Both the position numbers and the translations under genes were made by a program. Positions 22,080 through 31,409 of a DNA stretch of 64,000 nt are shown in pieces. Where the stretch lies: positions 6,423,464-6,487,463 of the forward strand of contig NW_021167080.1 of assembly GCF_003711515.1 (NCBI RefSeq), written 5' to 3'. The first letter of the stretch is position 1; each line of letters opens with the position of its first letter. Under the pieces are notes generated by a model. It saw nothing but the letters and a program-made list of their open reading frames with translations, did not search any database and was not told the origin of the DNA. Origin of the DNA: Sodiomyces alkalinus F11 (taxonomy: Eukaryota > Ascomycota > Sordariomycetes > Glomerellales > Plectosphaerellaceae).

Positions 22080-23880
22080 AGTCAGACCACCCCCCCTAAC
22101 CACCCACCTAACCAAGACGACTTAATCCAAGAATAAATCTATTTTTATCTATAATATAGCTCTTCTAGTAGAAATTCTATATATATAGATTTAAATCTAG
22201 CTTCGTGGTCCTTAGGTAATATATTAATTAGCTTAATTAACGCCTCTCCCTTTATTACGCCCTTATCATTACCTTAATAGAGGTAAAACCGTTCGTTTAC
22301 CTTTAAAGGCACTTTTACCCTTTTTTTCGGCCTTTCTAGATCTAATTATACCTTTAACTAACTAAGCTAGAACTGCCTCTTTACTATTAAAATATCTTTT
22401 TTATCCAGTGCCTTTACTACCTTTATAATCAGCCGCTAAGTATAGCGGGTAGTAGTATAAGAGGTTTTCCGGCTAAAAGATAGCTCTCCCTATATCTCCC
22501 GAAAATCCTATAAACCTTAGGGTGTTATCTATTAATTTTAGGTAGTACTAGCCTACTTTAAAGGAGTTATTAGGCGTGTGCGGGAATCCTTATCTATAAG
22601 CTATAGGCTTAGAAATACTTTTACCCGATTAACCAGCCACTACCCTAATACCCGTTATTCTGCCTTAATATTCCTCGCGATAATAGCGTTATTTTATACC
22701 TTACTGTAATAGGTAAGAAAATTCTATTTCCCGATTAGCGCGTTATCCGTAAGATACGATAGTTTTATAAGGTGCTTATAATAGCATGCCTTAAAAGGCC
22801 TAAGCACGGATAAATTAAGCGGCTAGGTAATGGATTATAAATAAGGAGGTAAAAATAAGAGGAGCATATTACTCTAGTAATATTTCTATATGAACTTATT
22901 AGAGAGGTGGCTCCTATAGCCGTTTAGTAGTAGTAAATATAATAAACCTGCTATGTCTGCTTTTACTTTAGTATAAGCGTTAAAGACCTTTTTAAGCTAC
23001 TCTACGGCTATTTTATTAAAGGCTTAACCGCTTTTAGAGGCAGTAAAGCGCTAGCTATTATAGTTATCTAGATCTTTGGGAAATTATTACTATTAGACTA
23101 ATTTTCCCTTAAAAATAATAAGCGGGGGTAAGGATTAGCCCTCGGTAAAGATATACTCGATAATTAAGGACTAGATCCGCGTACTAGGTATTTTAACCTA
23201 ATACTCCTCCTTCCCGCGTGCCCTATTACTAGGCTATTTATTCATTACCCCTCTTATATCCCTATTTTATTTATATTATATTAAAATCGTGGTAGAATAG
23301 CCTTAATCTTCGGTTACTTAAGTAAGTTAAAGAATTCCTATAAAACTTTAGCTATAACGCTTTTAAGATAGTAGCTCTCGATTTGTTTACCTTTTATAGT
23401 CTTTAAAGAGGGATTCCTAGCTAAATTTCTAGCTATCTAGTACCTCCTTAAAGGATATATATTATTCTAAGTATATAAGATCTTTTAGGCGAATTCCCTA
23501 ACTTAATAATAAGAGGGCGTAAACCCTAACACGGCTTATACCAATACCAAATCAGTAAGGGATTACTCTTAAATAGGCGTAAGCCTTTAAAACTACCTGT
23601 AGGCGATTTTCTTAGGTTAGACGCCTTATTAACGGTCGCGAAGAGTAGTTTAAGGGATACTCTAAACGCGTGAAGCTTAGTTAATACCCGCGCCCGAATC
23701 AATATTATAGAGTGCGAGTTATATATCACTTTCCGTGTATTTTAGTATAGTAAAACAGGATATATACTTTAATCAAGCGATTTTTAATATTATATTAGGA
23801 TATTAACGCGTTTTTATTCGAAGTGGTGGGTTATAATATAGGCGGTTAGGGGGGGTGGTTAGGTGGGGGGTGGTCTGACT
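22080..23880 (-). mobile_element. RIP-inactivated Fot1/pogo-type DNA transposon
   Basis: This 1801-bp element has terminal inverted repeats beginning AGTCAGACCACCCCCC at both ends. The right flank reads TA, as expected for a Tc1/mariner target; the left reads CA. Size and structure match Fot1-like elements. One end lies just beyond the Copia-1 TSD. RIP has removed most CA/TG inside, while the TIRs keep them. Confidence 0.88.
22180..23500 (-). pseudogene. pogo/Fot1 transposase (DDE_1) remnant
   Basis: Minus-strand reading near 22930-22800 gives LLLLNGYRSHLSNKFI, then MLLLFLPPYL and LNLSVLRPFKACYYKHL. This is the DDE_1 pattern in which a catalytic Asp (here LLLNGYRSH, D to N) precedes G.GSH, followed by LPPH and PLDVGVFGPLK in the family. 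Upstream, near 22660-22600, a GSGWL segment suits the CENP-B type helix-turn-helix. Many TAG/TAA codons; inactive. Confidence 0.82.
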
Positions 23881-24702
23881 TACTTAATCGGCTTATACGT
23901 GTAAAACCCTGCTAAGACCTATTTCCTTATCTAGGATAAATAGACATAGATACTTCCTATAGAGGAACCTTTTCCCCTCTATAAGCGAGTACATATATAA
24001 TTCCGCGTACCTTAATTTATATTCTGACAGGAGCTTCTAATGGCTTATTCAGGGTGGGGGGCATATTGCTTTTACGACATATTAGAATTTGCTATAATCT
24101 TTAATCAGAATATAGTTTTACCGCGTTAAAATCTAAGCGCCTACTTGCATTCGCTGTAACGTCGATTTAAAACACCATCTCAACTCTTATCTACGAAGCA
24201 ACAATAGCTTCAGCTTAAACTCACTCTCGTCAATCTCGTCAACCTCTAATTCTCAGTAAATAAAATACCACAATATTCACAAGCAAAGAAGAATGCTCGA
24301 CCCCAGCTCTCACCCGGGCGAGGGGTACGAAGAACCCCTTAGACTGTGCAGAACAGAAAGGGCCTTTTTACGACATTTCGAACGCGCTGCCCCTGGAGTT
24401 ATGGGCTCCAAAGTCAGCACGCTACCCGTTTGGCCGACTCGGGAAATGGCCAGTGACATTGGTAGAAGTTTTGTTGAGACCATTATAACCCTTTGGTTCT
24501 CCTTACTGATGCTCTCTACGATGCATTCAGCTCTCCTGGAGTCTCGCTATTACTTTCCTTACCAGATCTTTCCTATTTTCACTTAGCCAAAACTCAGCCC
24601 AGTACTTCCCGCATCTGTATACTGAGGGCTTCCGTAGCCAGATCATGAGGCACCGCATTCCCACACTACTTCAGTATTCGAGTGGTCTGACTATCTTACT
24701 TG
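23881..24702. other. Transition from repeat block to gene island
   Basis: The first roughly 300 bp is AT-rich with partial CA/TG loss and may be an older repeat edge. From about 24290 composition is normal. A 97-codon open frame at 24293-24586 (plus) contains a hydrophobic stretch near its C terminus but matches nothing I know; I do not call it a gene. The rest is the 3' flank of the acetyltransferase gene. Confidence 0.55.
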
Positions 24703-26409
24703 TCAAAGGCCTAACGTCTCATTGTCTCCTAGGCTCCTGCAAAAAGCCTGCAAATCGGCCACCAGGTCCTCCATGACCTTATCGTCCATGATTCCATCCT
24801 GCCAAGTCACCGTGCAGGTTAGTTCACCTCCCACGAGACCGACCAGGTTCAACATCACGGCGGCCGATGTTTTCAAGGCCGACTGCGAGAATACCGCCCT
24901 GGTAATCTTCCATCTATCCGCCGCTCCCTCAGCCGCCTCATTACCGCAGACACCATCGTCATGGGCCCCAACCTGCTGCTCCGACGCCGCTGTCGTTTTG
25001 CGGGGCGGGCATGGCAGCATCGCGCCGACATTACTAACCTGCCACGTCCAAGAAAACGGCTTCCCATCAGCATAACGGACGAAAGCACGCATGTCGGCGA
25101 TGTACTTCAACAGCCCCGAGACATCATCCCGCGGCAGCGTAGCCACACGTTCCCTGAGACTCGCCGTCACGGCGCGCGCCACATCCCACATGGCCTCGTC
25201 CGCATTTCCACCCCCTCTCCCCACAGCGGCGTCGCGTAGCCGGGCCAGCGTCTCCAACGGCACGGAATGCGCGATAGAAGACACCAGAATGGCGAACTGC
25301 GTCTCCGGGTCAAAGGAACCTCCATTAGTCGTTCGGCGGTCGACGCAGCGGCGCAGGCTGATGGCGGACCCGGAGAGGAAAGAGCGCGCCTCGGAGGCGG
25401 GGAGGCGGCGCGCGAGCGAGGTGGCCGTGAGGGCGTGGAAGAGGCCCGTGGTGGTGGTGTCGTGGGCTCGGGCTAGGGGTACCAGCATCGTCGCTGTACC
25501 GGCTGGGATGCTGAAGAGGCGGAGATTCATCGCGTAAGCACGTGAAATATCGGCGGGGAGGAGGCCGCTCCAGGGGTGTGTGTCGGGTTTCGATTGGAGC
25601 CAGGAGGGGCCGTAGCCGCGCCAGACTGCTCTCAGGAAGTAGGGCCAGCTTAGGCGGAAGGGGACGAGCTCCTCCTGGGTGGGTGCGAGGTCGGCGGGCT
25701 CAGACAGAGTGAGACTAACGCCGCTGGAGAAGAGAGAAGAGGTGAGTGAAGGGTCTGGGCTGCTGACGGCTCGGAGAAGCTGGTCGTGGAAGATGGTGCC
25801 GCTGGTGCCGTCGCCCAGGGCGTGGTGGTAAGTGTACAAGACTTCGACGGCTGCAATGGCATCGGGATCATTGTTGTCGTTGTATTTGTCAGTGTCTTCT
25901 TTGGACTCGCAGATGATGAAGACGGTCACTTTCCATGGGGGTTGGCGGTCGAGGTTCTCCCAGGGGTAACTGAGCTGTTCGCTGAGCTCGCACTCCATGG
26001 TCCGGTCGATGTCCTGGGCGCCGAGAGGATCGAGCCAGCGGATGTGGCGAGACAGGTTGATGGAAGGAATATGAACGTAGGCAGGGTAGTTGGTGTCTTC
26101 GTCTATGATTCCGACGCGCATATATGGCTGCTCAAGGACGACCCGGGCAACGGCACGTTCGATGGTTGGGCGCAAGACGTCAAGCTTCGAGATGCGACGA
26201 GGGACGGCATAGCGACAAGCAACGGAGACTCCAAAATAGAGGCCGAGAGAGTGTCGCGCGGTTGAATACTGTTCCCTACATCGGGTGAGTTAGCACCTCC
26301 CAAGATGTATGAGGCGATCTAGCCGCTGCCAAGTACGTGTGACTACGTAAGTAGAGAAAGGGGCTGCGGACATCTTGCCCAGAACTCTCACAATCTGAGG
26401 GTCAGCCAT
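24703..26409 (-). CDS. Alcohol acetyltransferase (AATase)-like, BAHD/condensation fold protein
   Basis: Model: exon 26409-26372, intron 26371-26276, exon 26275-24703, 536 aa. The acceptor (branch GCTAACTC, GATGTAG) is strong. The donor AT|GTCCGC is weak but is the one found that joins in frame to give LGKMEQYSTARHSLGLYF, the usual N-terminal block of this family. Next come VACRYAVP and the active-site motif HHALGDG (His163, His164, Asp168), then a variable C-terminal half ending in TVTWQDGIMDD. AATases of this Pfam family (PF07247) and related condensation-fold enzymes move acyl groups from acyl-CoA to alcohols or amines using the second His of HHxxxDG. The substrate here is unknown. A shorter start downstream would lose the conserved block. 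It is divergent to the membrane-protein gene. No biosynthetic cluster surrounds it. Confidence 0.85.
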
Positions 26410-27509
26410 TGCGAAGAACTGGATATGGACGTATAAGTAGTATCCTGTAATTATATGGAGCTAGTCAACAACAGATAAAAGCGACTTGGACGAGAAATAT
26501 CCGTGACATGTCGGGGTATAGGACGAGCTAGCAGGCGGTTGACACTCAGTATGAGCAAATACAGCTTCAATCAAGCAGAGTTTTTTTTAAGTCCGGGGGA
26601 GCAGGATGAGCTCCGCCATGAAAGCTGCGAAAGACAGAAGATGAACGATGGGTCACGAGGCCAAAGAGAAGCGAAGGGACGAGAGGAAGCCAGGGACGGC
26701 GTCGGCGATGGGACATCATGGTTGTGGTTCATCACTGGGACCAGAATGCGATCTTATGTACTTCGTTTATTATTCCAGACGTTGGCAATGTTGGCAAGAG
26801 TGAAGTGATTAGAATTCGGGTATGAATGTAAGTTCGTGGATCCGACCTTGATATTGTTCTTGGGTAAGGGGCTCTGTCGTTTGTCTTTGTTCTTGTGAAG
26901 ATTGACCAGGGGGATCGTTTTAGCGTATAGTAAGGTACTCAGTACGGATACAGTGTGGCACGTTCTCCATACAGTGGTGGGAAGTACTTCTTCGTATGTA
27001 CCGTGTGACAACGGGAGTTTCTTAGTGGTCATAGTTTGTAGGCTTTTAGCCAATCAAAATCAAGAAATATAGACCAATTTCTTCCAATCAACATCCCCAA
27101 TTCCCTACCTTGTAGATCCATCTGCACTAACCTATATCAGGACTAGTTCCTCGTCCCTCTCGACGTCCGCTTCGCGCTTTCGCGAACTCGACGTCTTATT
27201 GTTGCTCCTGCTGTCTGTGTTGCTCCTTCCTCTCGAAACTCCAACATAGGATCACGGCCCCTTCTGCTTTCTCTTCTCCTTCAGCCAATATGACAATCCA
27301 ATAAGCCACGAAGAGCTGCCACCTTTCAACTCTCTATTATAATCCTTTTTTCGTCACTCGCTTTCCTCTTCTTTATTTCTCTTCGTCCAATCCCTCGATT
27401 GCCGCCTGTGTCATGACCCCCTTTTGGCCCGATACCATGCACTCAGCCGCTTCTTGATCTTCTTTGTGTCGTCGACTATCCGGTGTACTTTTAATCCATT
27501 GCAGAAGTC
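26410..27509. other. Divergent intergenic region (1.1 kb)
   Basis: Lies between the start codons of the acetyltransferase (minus) and the membrane-protein gene (plus), so it carries both promoters. A CCAAT-type sequence (ACAATCCAATAAG) is at about 27292-27304. CT-rich tracts typical of fungal promoters and 5' UTRs occur at 27210-27400. TTGCAG just upstream of the ATG at 27510 could be the acceptor of a 5' UTR intron; its donor was not identified. Confidence 0.55.
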
Positions 27510-30500
27510 ATGGATCGCAATCTCTCTGTAGGTGGTGGTCGTGGTCGTGGTGATGGCCGTCATGGTGGCAGTTCTGGTGTTCTGCCCCCTCGACACAATC
27601 GCAGCTCACTACCTCTCGTCGTCAATCGAGAAGACCGAAAGCCTCTATTCGGAGAGAAGCAAAATAAACAGCCTATCAGGCAGAAGTTGGCATTCAATAC
27701 TACTTCGTCCGACGCAAGACCGAACACCGCTCTATCCGTATCGCCGGGTTCCGGGATCCCTCGACCCGGCTCAGTCTCACCCTCCCCCTCCATAACCTCC
27801 AGCAATGGCGCCGATGGTCCGTCCCGAATTCCGCGACCCAGTTCCGCTGCCGGCGGTGCCTTTTCCAAGTCCAGGCGTCCCATGTCCCTCGCCGACGCGT
27901 ACCGTCTCGCCGCAGCAGAAGAAGGATACGTCGACACCACAGCACGCACGCGCAGACTCTCGCCCGTGCCCATCGACGGCTCCCCGAGCCCCGCTCCCCG
28001 CCCTCGGCCATCATCACGAGCCTCCAACGACCACAGGATCCGCCGTATGGTCAGCACTGGACCTCTCGAGCTTGGACGGGCCCGTCACCTACCCAGACCC
28101 ATCGATGACGACCCGGCTGCCGACGACCAATCCATCCATAGCGCCTCCAGCTCCGCCAGTTTCGAAAGGCGGTTGAGCCAATTTGCCCGGGATACCAATC
28201 GCTTGTCCATCTCCCCTGGTCGCGTCGTCGCGGTCGCGCCCTCAAGCATCCCGAGACCCGGGTCGAGGCATCAACACCAATACACGGCGGACCCCGCCCT
28301 GCAAAAGAGAGCGAGCATGAGCAGTCTAAATAGCATGAGCAGCGTGCCGGGGACCCCTCGCACCGAGGCATTCGCTAAGGGACACGTGCCTAGAGGTTGG
28401 GTCTCTCATCTTCTAGCCAAAGAAGAGCAGAGAGCCGTCAGCCCCAAGCCGGGGAACGCGGCCAGGGAACACGCCGCCAATGTACCGCGTCCCTCCGTCG
28501 AAGGAGGCAGCCCGCTGCATCAGCCCGCACCGCCTTCTGCGCGGCCCGCCCCTGACGAACTACAGAACCCCTCCCCCAACAAGAGCTATGCCTGGCAAGT
28601 CGACCAGGATTTTACCGCTCGCGACCTTCAAGTCTCCGACAGCCCCCGCCTGAACATGGATCAGGTCACACTGGAAGATTTCACCGGTCGGAGACTAGTC
28701 AACCCCGCTGCCCTCGTCCAGAATCAAGGCACCCGGATGGGGAGCCCGAGAAAGAGCGGCATGTCGATCGGGGTCGGACGTGCTAACTCCAAGCTGGCCG
28801 AAATTCGCCAGCGCGAACTCGATGTCGAGCGGGCGCTGGAAGCCAGCCCTGCTCAGGACGAAAATGACCCGCACCATCTGGTGGAGAATACGAAACTTGA
28901 TGATGTCCAACAGCGCGAAACCGAGGTTGAAGACCGGTTTGCGCAACTTTATCCTCAAGGGATGCGGAAGAACACCAAGCTCGACGAAATACGACAGCGT
29001 GAAATCAAAGTAGAAGAAAATTTTGCGGAGCCCGTTCCGCCGCAGGAAGTTCGGAGGAATACCAAGCTCGACGAGATTCGAGAACGTGAAAAGGAGTTTT
29101 CATCCAACAAGGCGTTAGCTGCGAGCTTCCTCGATGATATCCGAGAGCACAACGCATCCAGGTCGTTGTCACCCGATTCGATACCCCACAGGAACCGGCA
29201 GCGCGCAAAAGAGTCCACCCCCGAACCTCCCGCGCAAAGCAAGCCTAGGCAGCATGCTCCGGGTGACAACGTCACTTTGGGCGAGCAGGGCGAGCAGATT
29301 CCCAACACTCCGGTCACGGTATACCGGAAACAAAAAATACCGAAAGACGAACCAAAGGGAGAATCCCATGGCGGCGGAGCTGCGGTTTCGAGCAAACCGA
29401 AGCCCGAAGAACCAGAGCCTCATTTTCGGCCCACTCATAACCGCGCTGATTCAAGAGATCTCCTTCGACGTCTCGCGCGAGCCGCCAGTACCAGTCCTGC
29501 GCCCGAACAGACCCAGCCGAGAAAAGACTCGCTCGACAAATCTCATCCTGACGCCGAGAAGACCAGGGACAGCAGCAACCGCCCGGCACGTGCATTGAGC
29601 AGCGACACGAATAAAATTTCTTCGGACGCCCAAGAACCCGAACAGGCCAAGTCCTCCGTTGGCTTTCTTGGCATTCGCCGTGACCCTTCTGTCGACTCTA
29701 AGAAAGACAAGAGATCGAGCATGGCCATGTCTGATAAGTCTGACAGCGATCCGACTCTTCGGATCGAAGGGGAGATGAAGCTGTTTGCTCCACATGATAA
29801 TCAGTCAGAGCGGGGATCCGTACGGGCACCTTCTGTTGGACCTTCGAGCGATAAGGACGATTTGGAGGACGAGGCAGATGGGGGGGATGAGGGGGACAAG
29901 GAGGACGAGGAGGACGAGGAGGACGAGGCCGAGGGAGAAGAGAAAGAGCCGAGGGAACAAGCCGCGGACGAGACGCCACGTCCCGTGAAACCGGATCCAT
30001 TGAGTCTTCCAACCCCGAAAGTTACAGGAGCCTATGTCGAAACACCGGCGCCAGCGAAGGTAGAGGCTCCCCCAGAGAAAAAGGAGGACGAAGAGGAGCG
30101 GGGAGATCAGAAAAGCCAGGAGGAGAATCAGGTCATCTCGACTCGCTACAAGGCCAAGGCGCTGGCCACTCTGCCTGCGAGAGGAGCGTTGAGAGGAGCC
30201 TACAGTTCGGAAACATCAAACGAAGAAAAGTCAAAAGACGTCACGGTCGTGGTCGTGCCGGAAGATCGGGTGCCAAGGCAATCGGAACCGACAACAACGA
30301 CATCGACGCTCCGTCGGCGCGCCCGATCCCTGCCGCGAGCTCGGCGGCCGCTGATAAATTCGGCGAAGCCACCTACGGTCAAGGACGATCTCCTTGAGAT
30401 GCGTCGGACCTACCAGATCGAGGATTCGACGCTGGACGACTTGGAAGAGATCTTCAGGCAGAAGCCCAGCAAATTGCCAAGGGCACCCTCCCCCGAGATC

Positions 30501-31409
30501 CAGTTGATGCTCAACGCGATATCGACGAAGCGCGAGCAGGTGGCCAGCAAACCTAGCCTGGACAAGGTGAATCGTGATAGCGAGCTGGAGCTCTACGACA
30601 AGATGAGCAAGTCGCTCAAGGACGGTTTGCTGGGAATCCGGGCTGCCAAGATTGGCATCGAGCGACTGGAGGATAATCTCGCCCATTCGAAAACCCTGCC
30701 CGTAAAGGTGGAAGAGGCTGGGCCGGACGCCAAGCCTCCCAAGTCCGAGAGGACGATGGGTGCGGACCATAAGCACAAACATTCCAACCTCGACGACCAC
30801 TCTAAGCCGCGGCCTGGCTACACGTCTCTCACATGCCCACCCGACGTTTTCGCCTACTATCATCTTCCCATTCCGCGCCTCTATCACGAGAAACCCTTCC
30901 GCCTCAGTCTCCTCGGATTGCTCGTCCTCCTCTTCTCCGTCTGGTTCGCTGCCGAGACGACGACTTGCAGCCTGTACTGTCGGCCCTCGACTTGCTCTGC
31001 CGCCGAGGCCCCCTGCTACTGGTCGCCTGACGATCCCACCTGGGGTTACTCCCTCCCCATCAAGCTGGACGAGTGGGTCACCGACGGTCACGGCCGACAC
31101 GTGGCAGCCCAGCTCGCCGAGCAAGCCTCGGACCTTTACCTCGACGCATGGGATTACCTCAGGGGCACCGACATCCGCGACGTCGACACGGAGTCTCTGG
31201 ATTTTCACGAGAAGCGGCAGCACCGGCGCCGACTGCGGAAGAAGGGCCTCCTCGAGTCATACGTGCCGCCCGAGGAATACCGCGACAAGTGGGAGTCGTG
31301 GCACGAGGTGCGCGTGGGGATGGATCGGGCGGACGAGATCAGAGAGGCTGGATATGATGAGTCTGAATCTGACGATGTCGAGACGTTTGCGGCGGATGAG
31401 GAAGTCTAA
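27510..31409 (+). CDS. Large fungal single-pass membrane protein with KLDEIR repeats
   Basis: One uninterrupted exon, 1299 aa. Residues 1-420 are Ser/Pro/Arg-rich and disordered, with repeated IPRPGS/IPRPSS motifs. Between about 425 and 545 four to five copies of a charged helical unit occur (SKLAEIRQRE, TKLDDVQQRE, TKLDEIRQRE, TKLDEIRERE, FLDDIREHN), probably coiled-coil. An acidic Asp/Glu tract lies at about 780-815. A single transmembrane helix (SLLGLLVLLFSVWFAAE) is at about 1131-1149, preceded by YYHLPIPRLY and followed by a Cys-rich patch (five Cys in 20 residues) and a conserved-looking charged tail. I know such an architecture from other Pezizomycotina hypothetical proteins but no function. 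A role at a membrane or nuclear envelope would be inference only. The long antisense frame inside it is a composition shadow. Confidence 0.88.
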   Translation: MDRNLSVGGGRGRGDGRHGGSSGVLPPRHNRSSLPLVVNREDRKPLFGEKQNKQPIRQKLAFNTTSSDARPNTALSVSPGSGIPRPGSVSPSPSITSSNGADGPSRIPRPSSAAGGAFSKSRRPMSLADAYRLAAAEEGYVDTTARTRRLSPVPIDGSPSPAPRPRPSSRASNDHRIRRMVSTGPLELGRARHLPRPIDDDPAADDQSIHSASSSASFERRLSQFARDTNRLSISPGRVVAVAPSSIPRPGSRHQHQYTADPALQKRASMSSLNSMSSVPGTPRTEAFAKGHVPRGWVSHLLAKEEQRAVSPKPGNAAREHAANVPRPSVEGGSPLHQPAPPSARPAPDELQNPSPNKSYAWQVDQDFTARDLQVSDSPRLNMDQVTLEDFTGRRLVNPAALVQNQGTRMGSPRKSGMSIGVGRANSKLAEIRQRELDVERALEASPAQDENDPHHLVENTKLDDVQQRETEVEDRFAQLYPQGMRKNTKLDEIRQREIKVEENFAEPVPPQEVRRNTKLDEIREREKEFSSNKALAASFLDDIREHNASRSLSPDSIPHRNRQRAKESTPEPPAQSKPRQHAPGDNVTLGEQGEQIPNTPVTVYRKQKIPKDEPKGESHGGGAAVSSKPKPEEPEPHFRPTHNRADSRDLLRRLARAASTSPAPEQTQPRKDSLDKSHPDAEKTRDSSNRPARALSSDTNKISSDAQEPEQAKSSVGFLGIRRDPSVDSKKDKRSSMAMSDKSDSDPTLRIEGEMKLFAPHDNQSERGSVRAPSVGPSSDKDDLEDEADGGDEGDKEDEEDEEDEAEGEEKEPREQAADETPRPVKPDPLSLPTPKVTGAYVETPAPAKVEAPPEKKEDEEERGDQKSQEENQVISTRYKAKALATLPARGALRGAYSSETSNEEKSKDVTVVVVPEDRVPRQSEPTTTTSTLRRRARSLPRARRPLINSAKPPTVKDDLLEMRRTYQIEDSTLDDLEEIFRQKPSKLPRAPSPEIQLMLNAISTKREQVASKPSLDKVNRDSELELYDKMSKSLKDGLLGIRAAKIGIERLEDNLAHSKTLPVKVEEAGPDAKPPKSERTMGADHKHKHSNLDDHSKPRPGYTSLTCPPDVFAYYHLPIPRLYHEKPFRLSLLGLLVLLFSVWFAAETTTCSLYCRPSTCSAAEAPCYWSPDDPTWGYSLPIKLDEWVTDGHGRHVAAQLAEQASDLYLDAWDYLRGTDIRDVDTESLDFHEKRQHRRRLRKKGLLESYVPPEEYRDKWESWHEVRVGMDRADEIREAGYDESESDDVETFAADEEV

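Noticed and set aside
24293..24586. 97-codon open frame at the island edge
   Set aside because: No family match, and the ATG context and 3' hydrophobic stretch are not enough to call a gene.
30231..31223. 330-codon minus-strand frame inside the membrane-protein gene
   Set aside because: Antisense shadow of a high-GC coding exon; no motif and no splice context.
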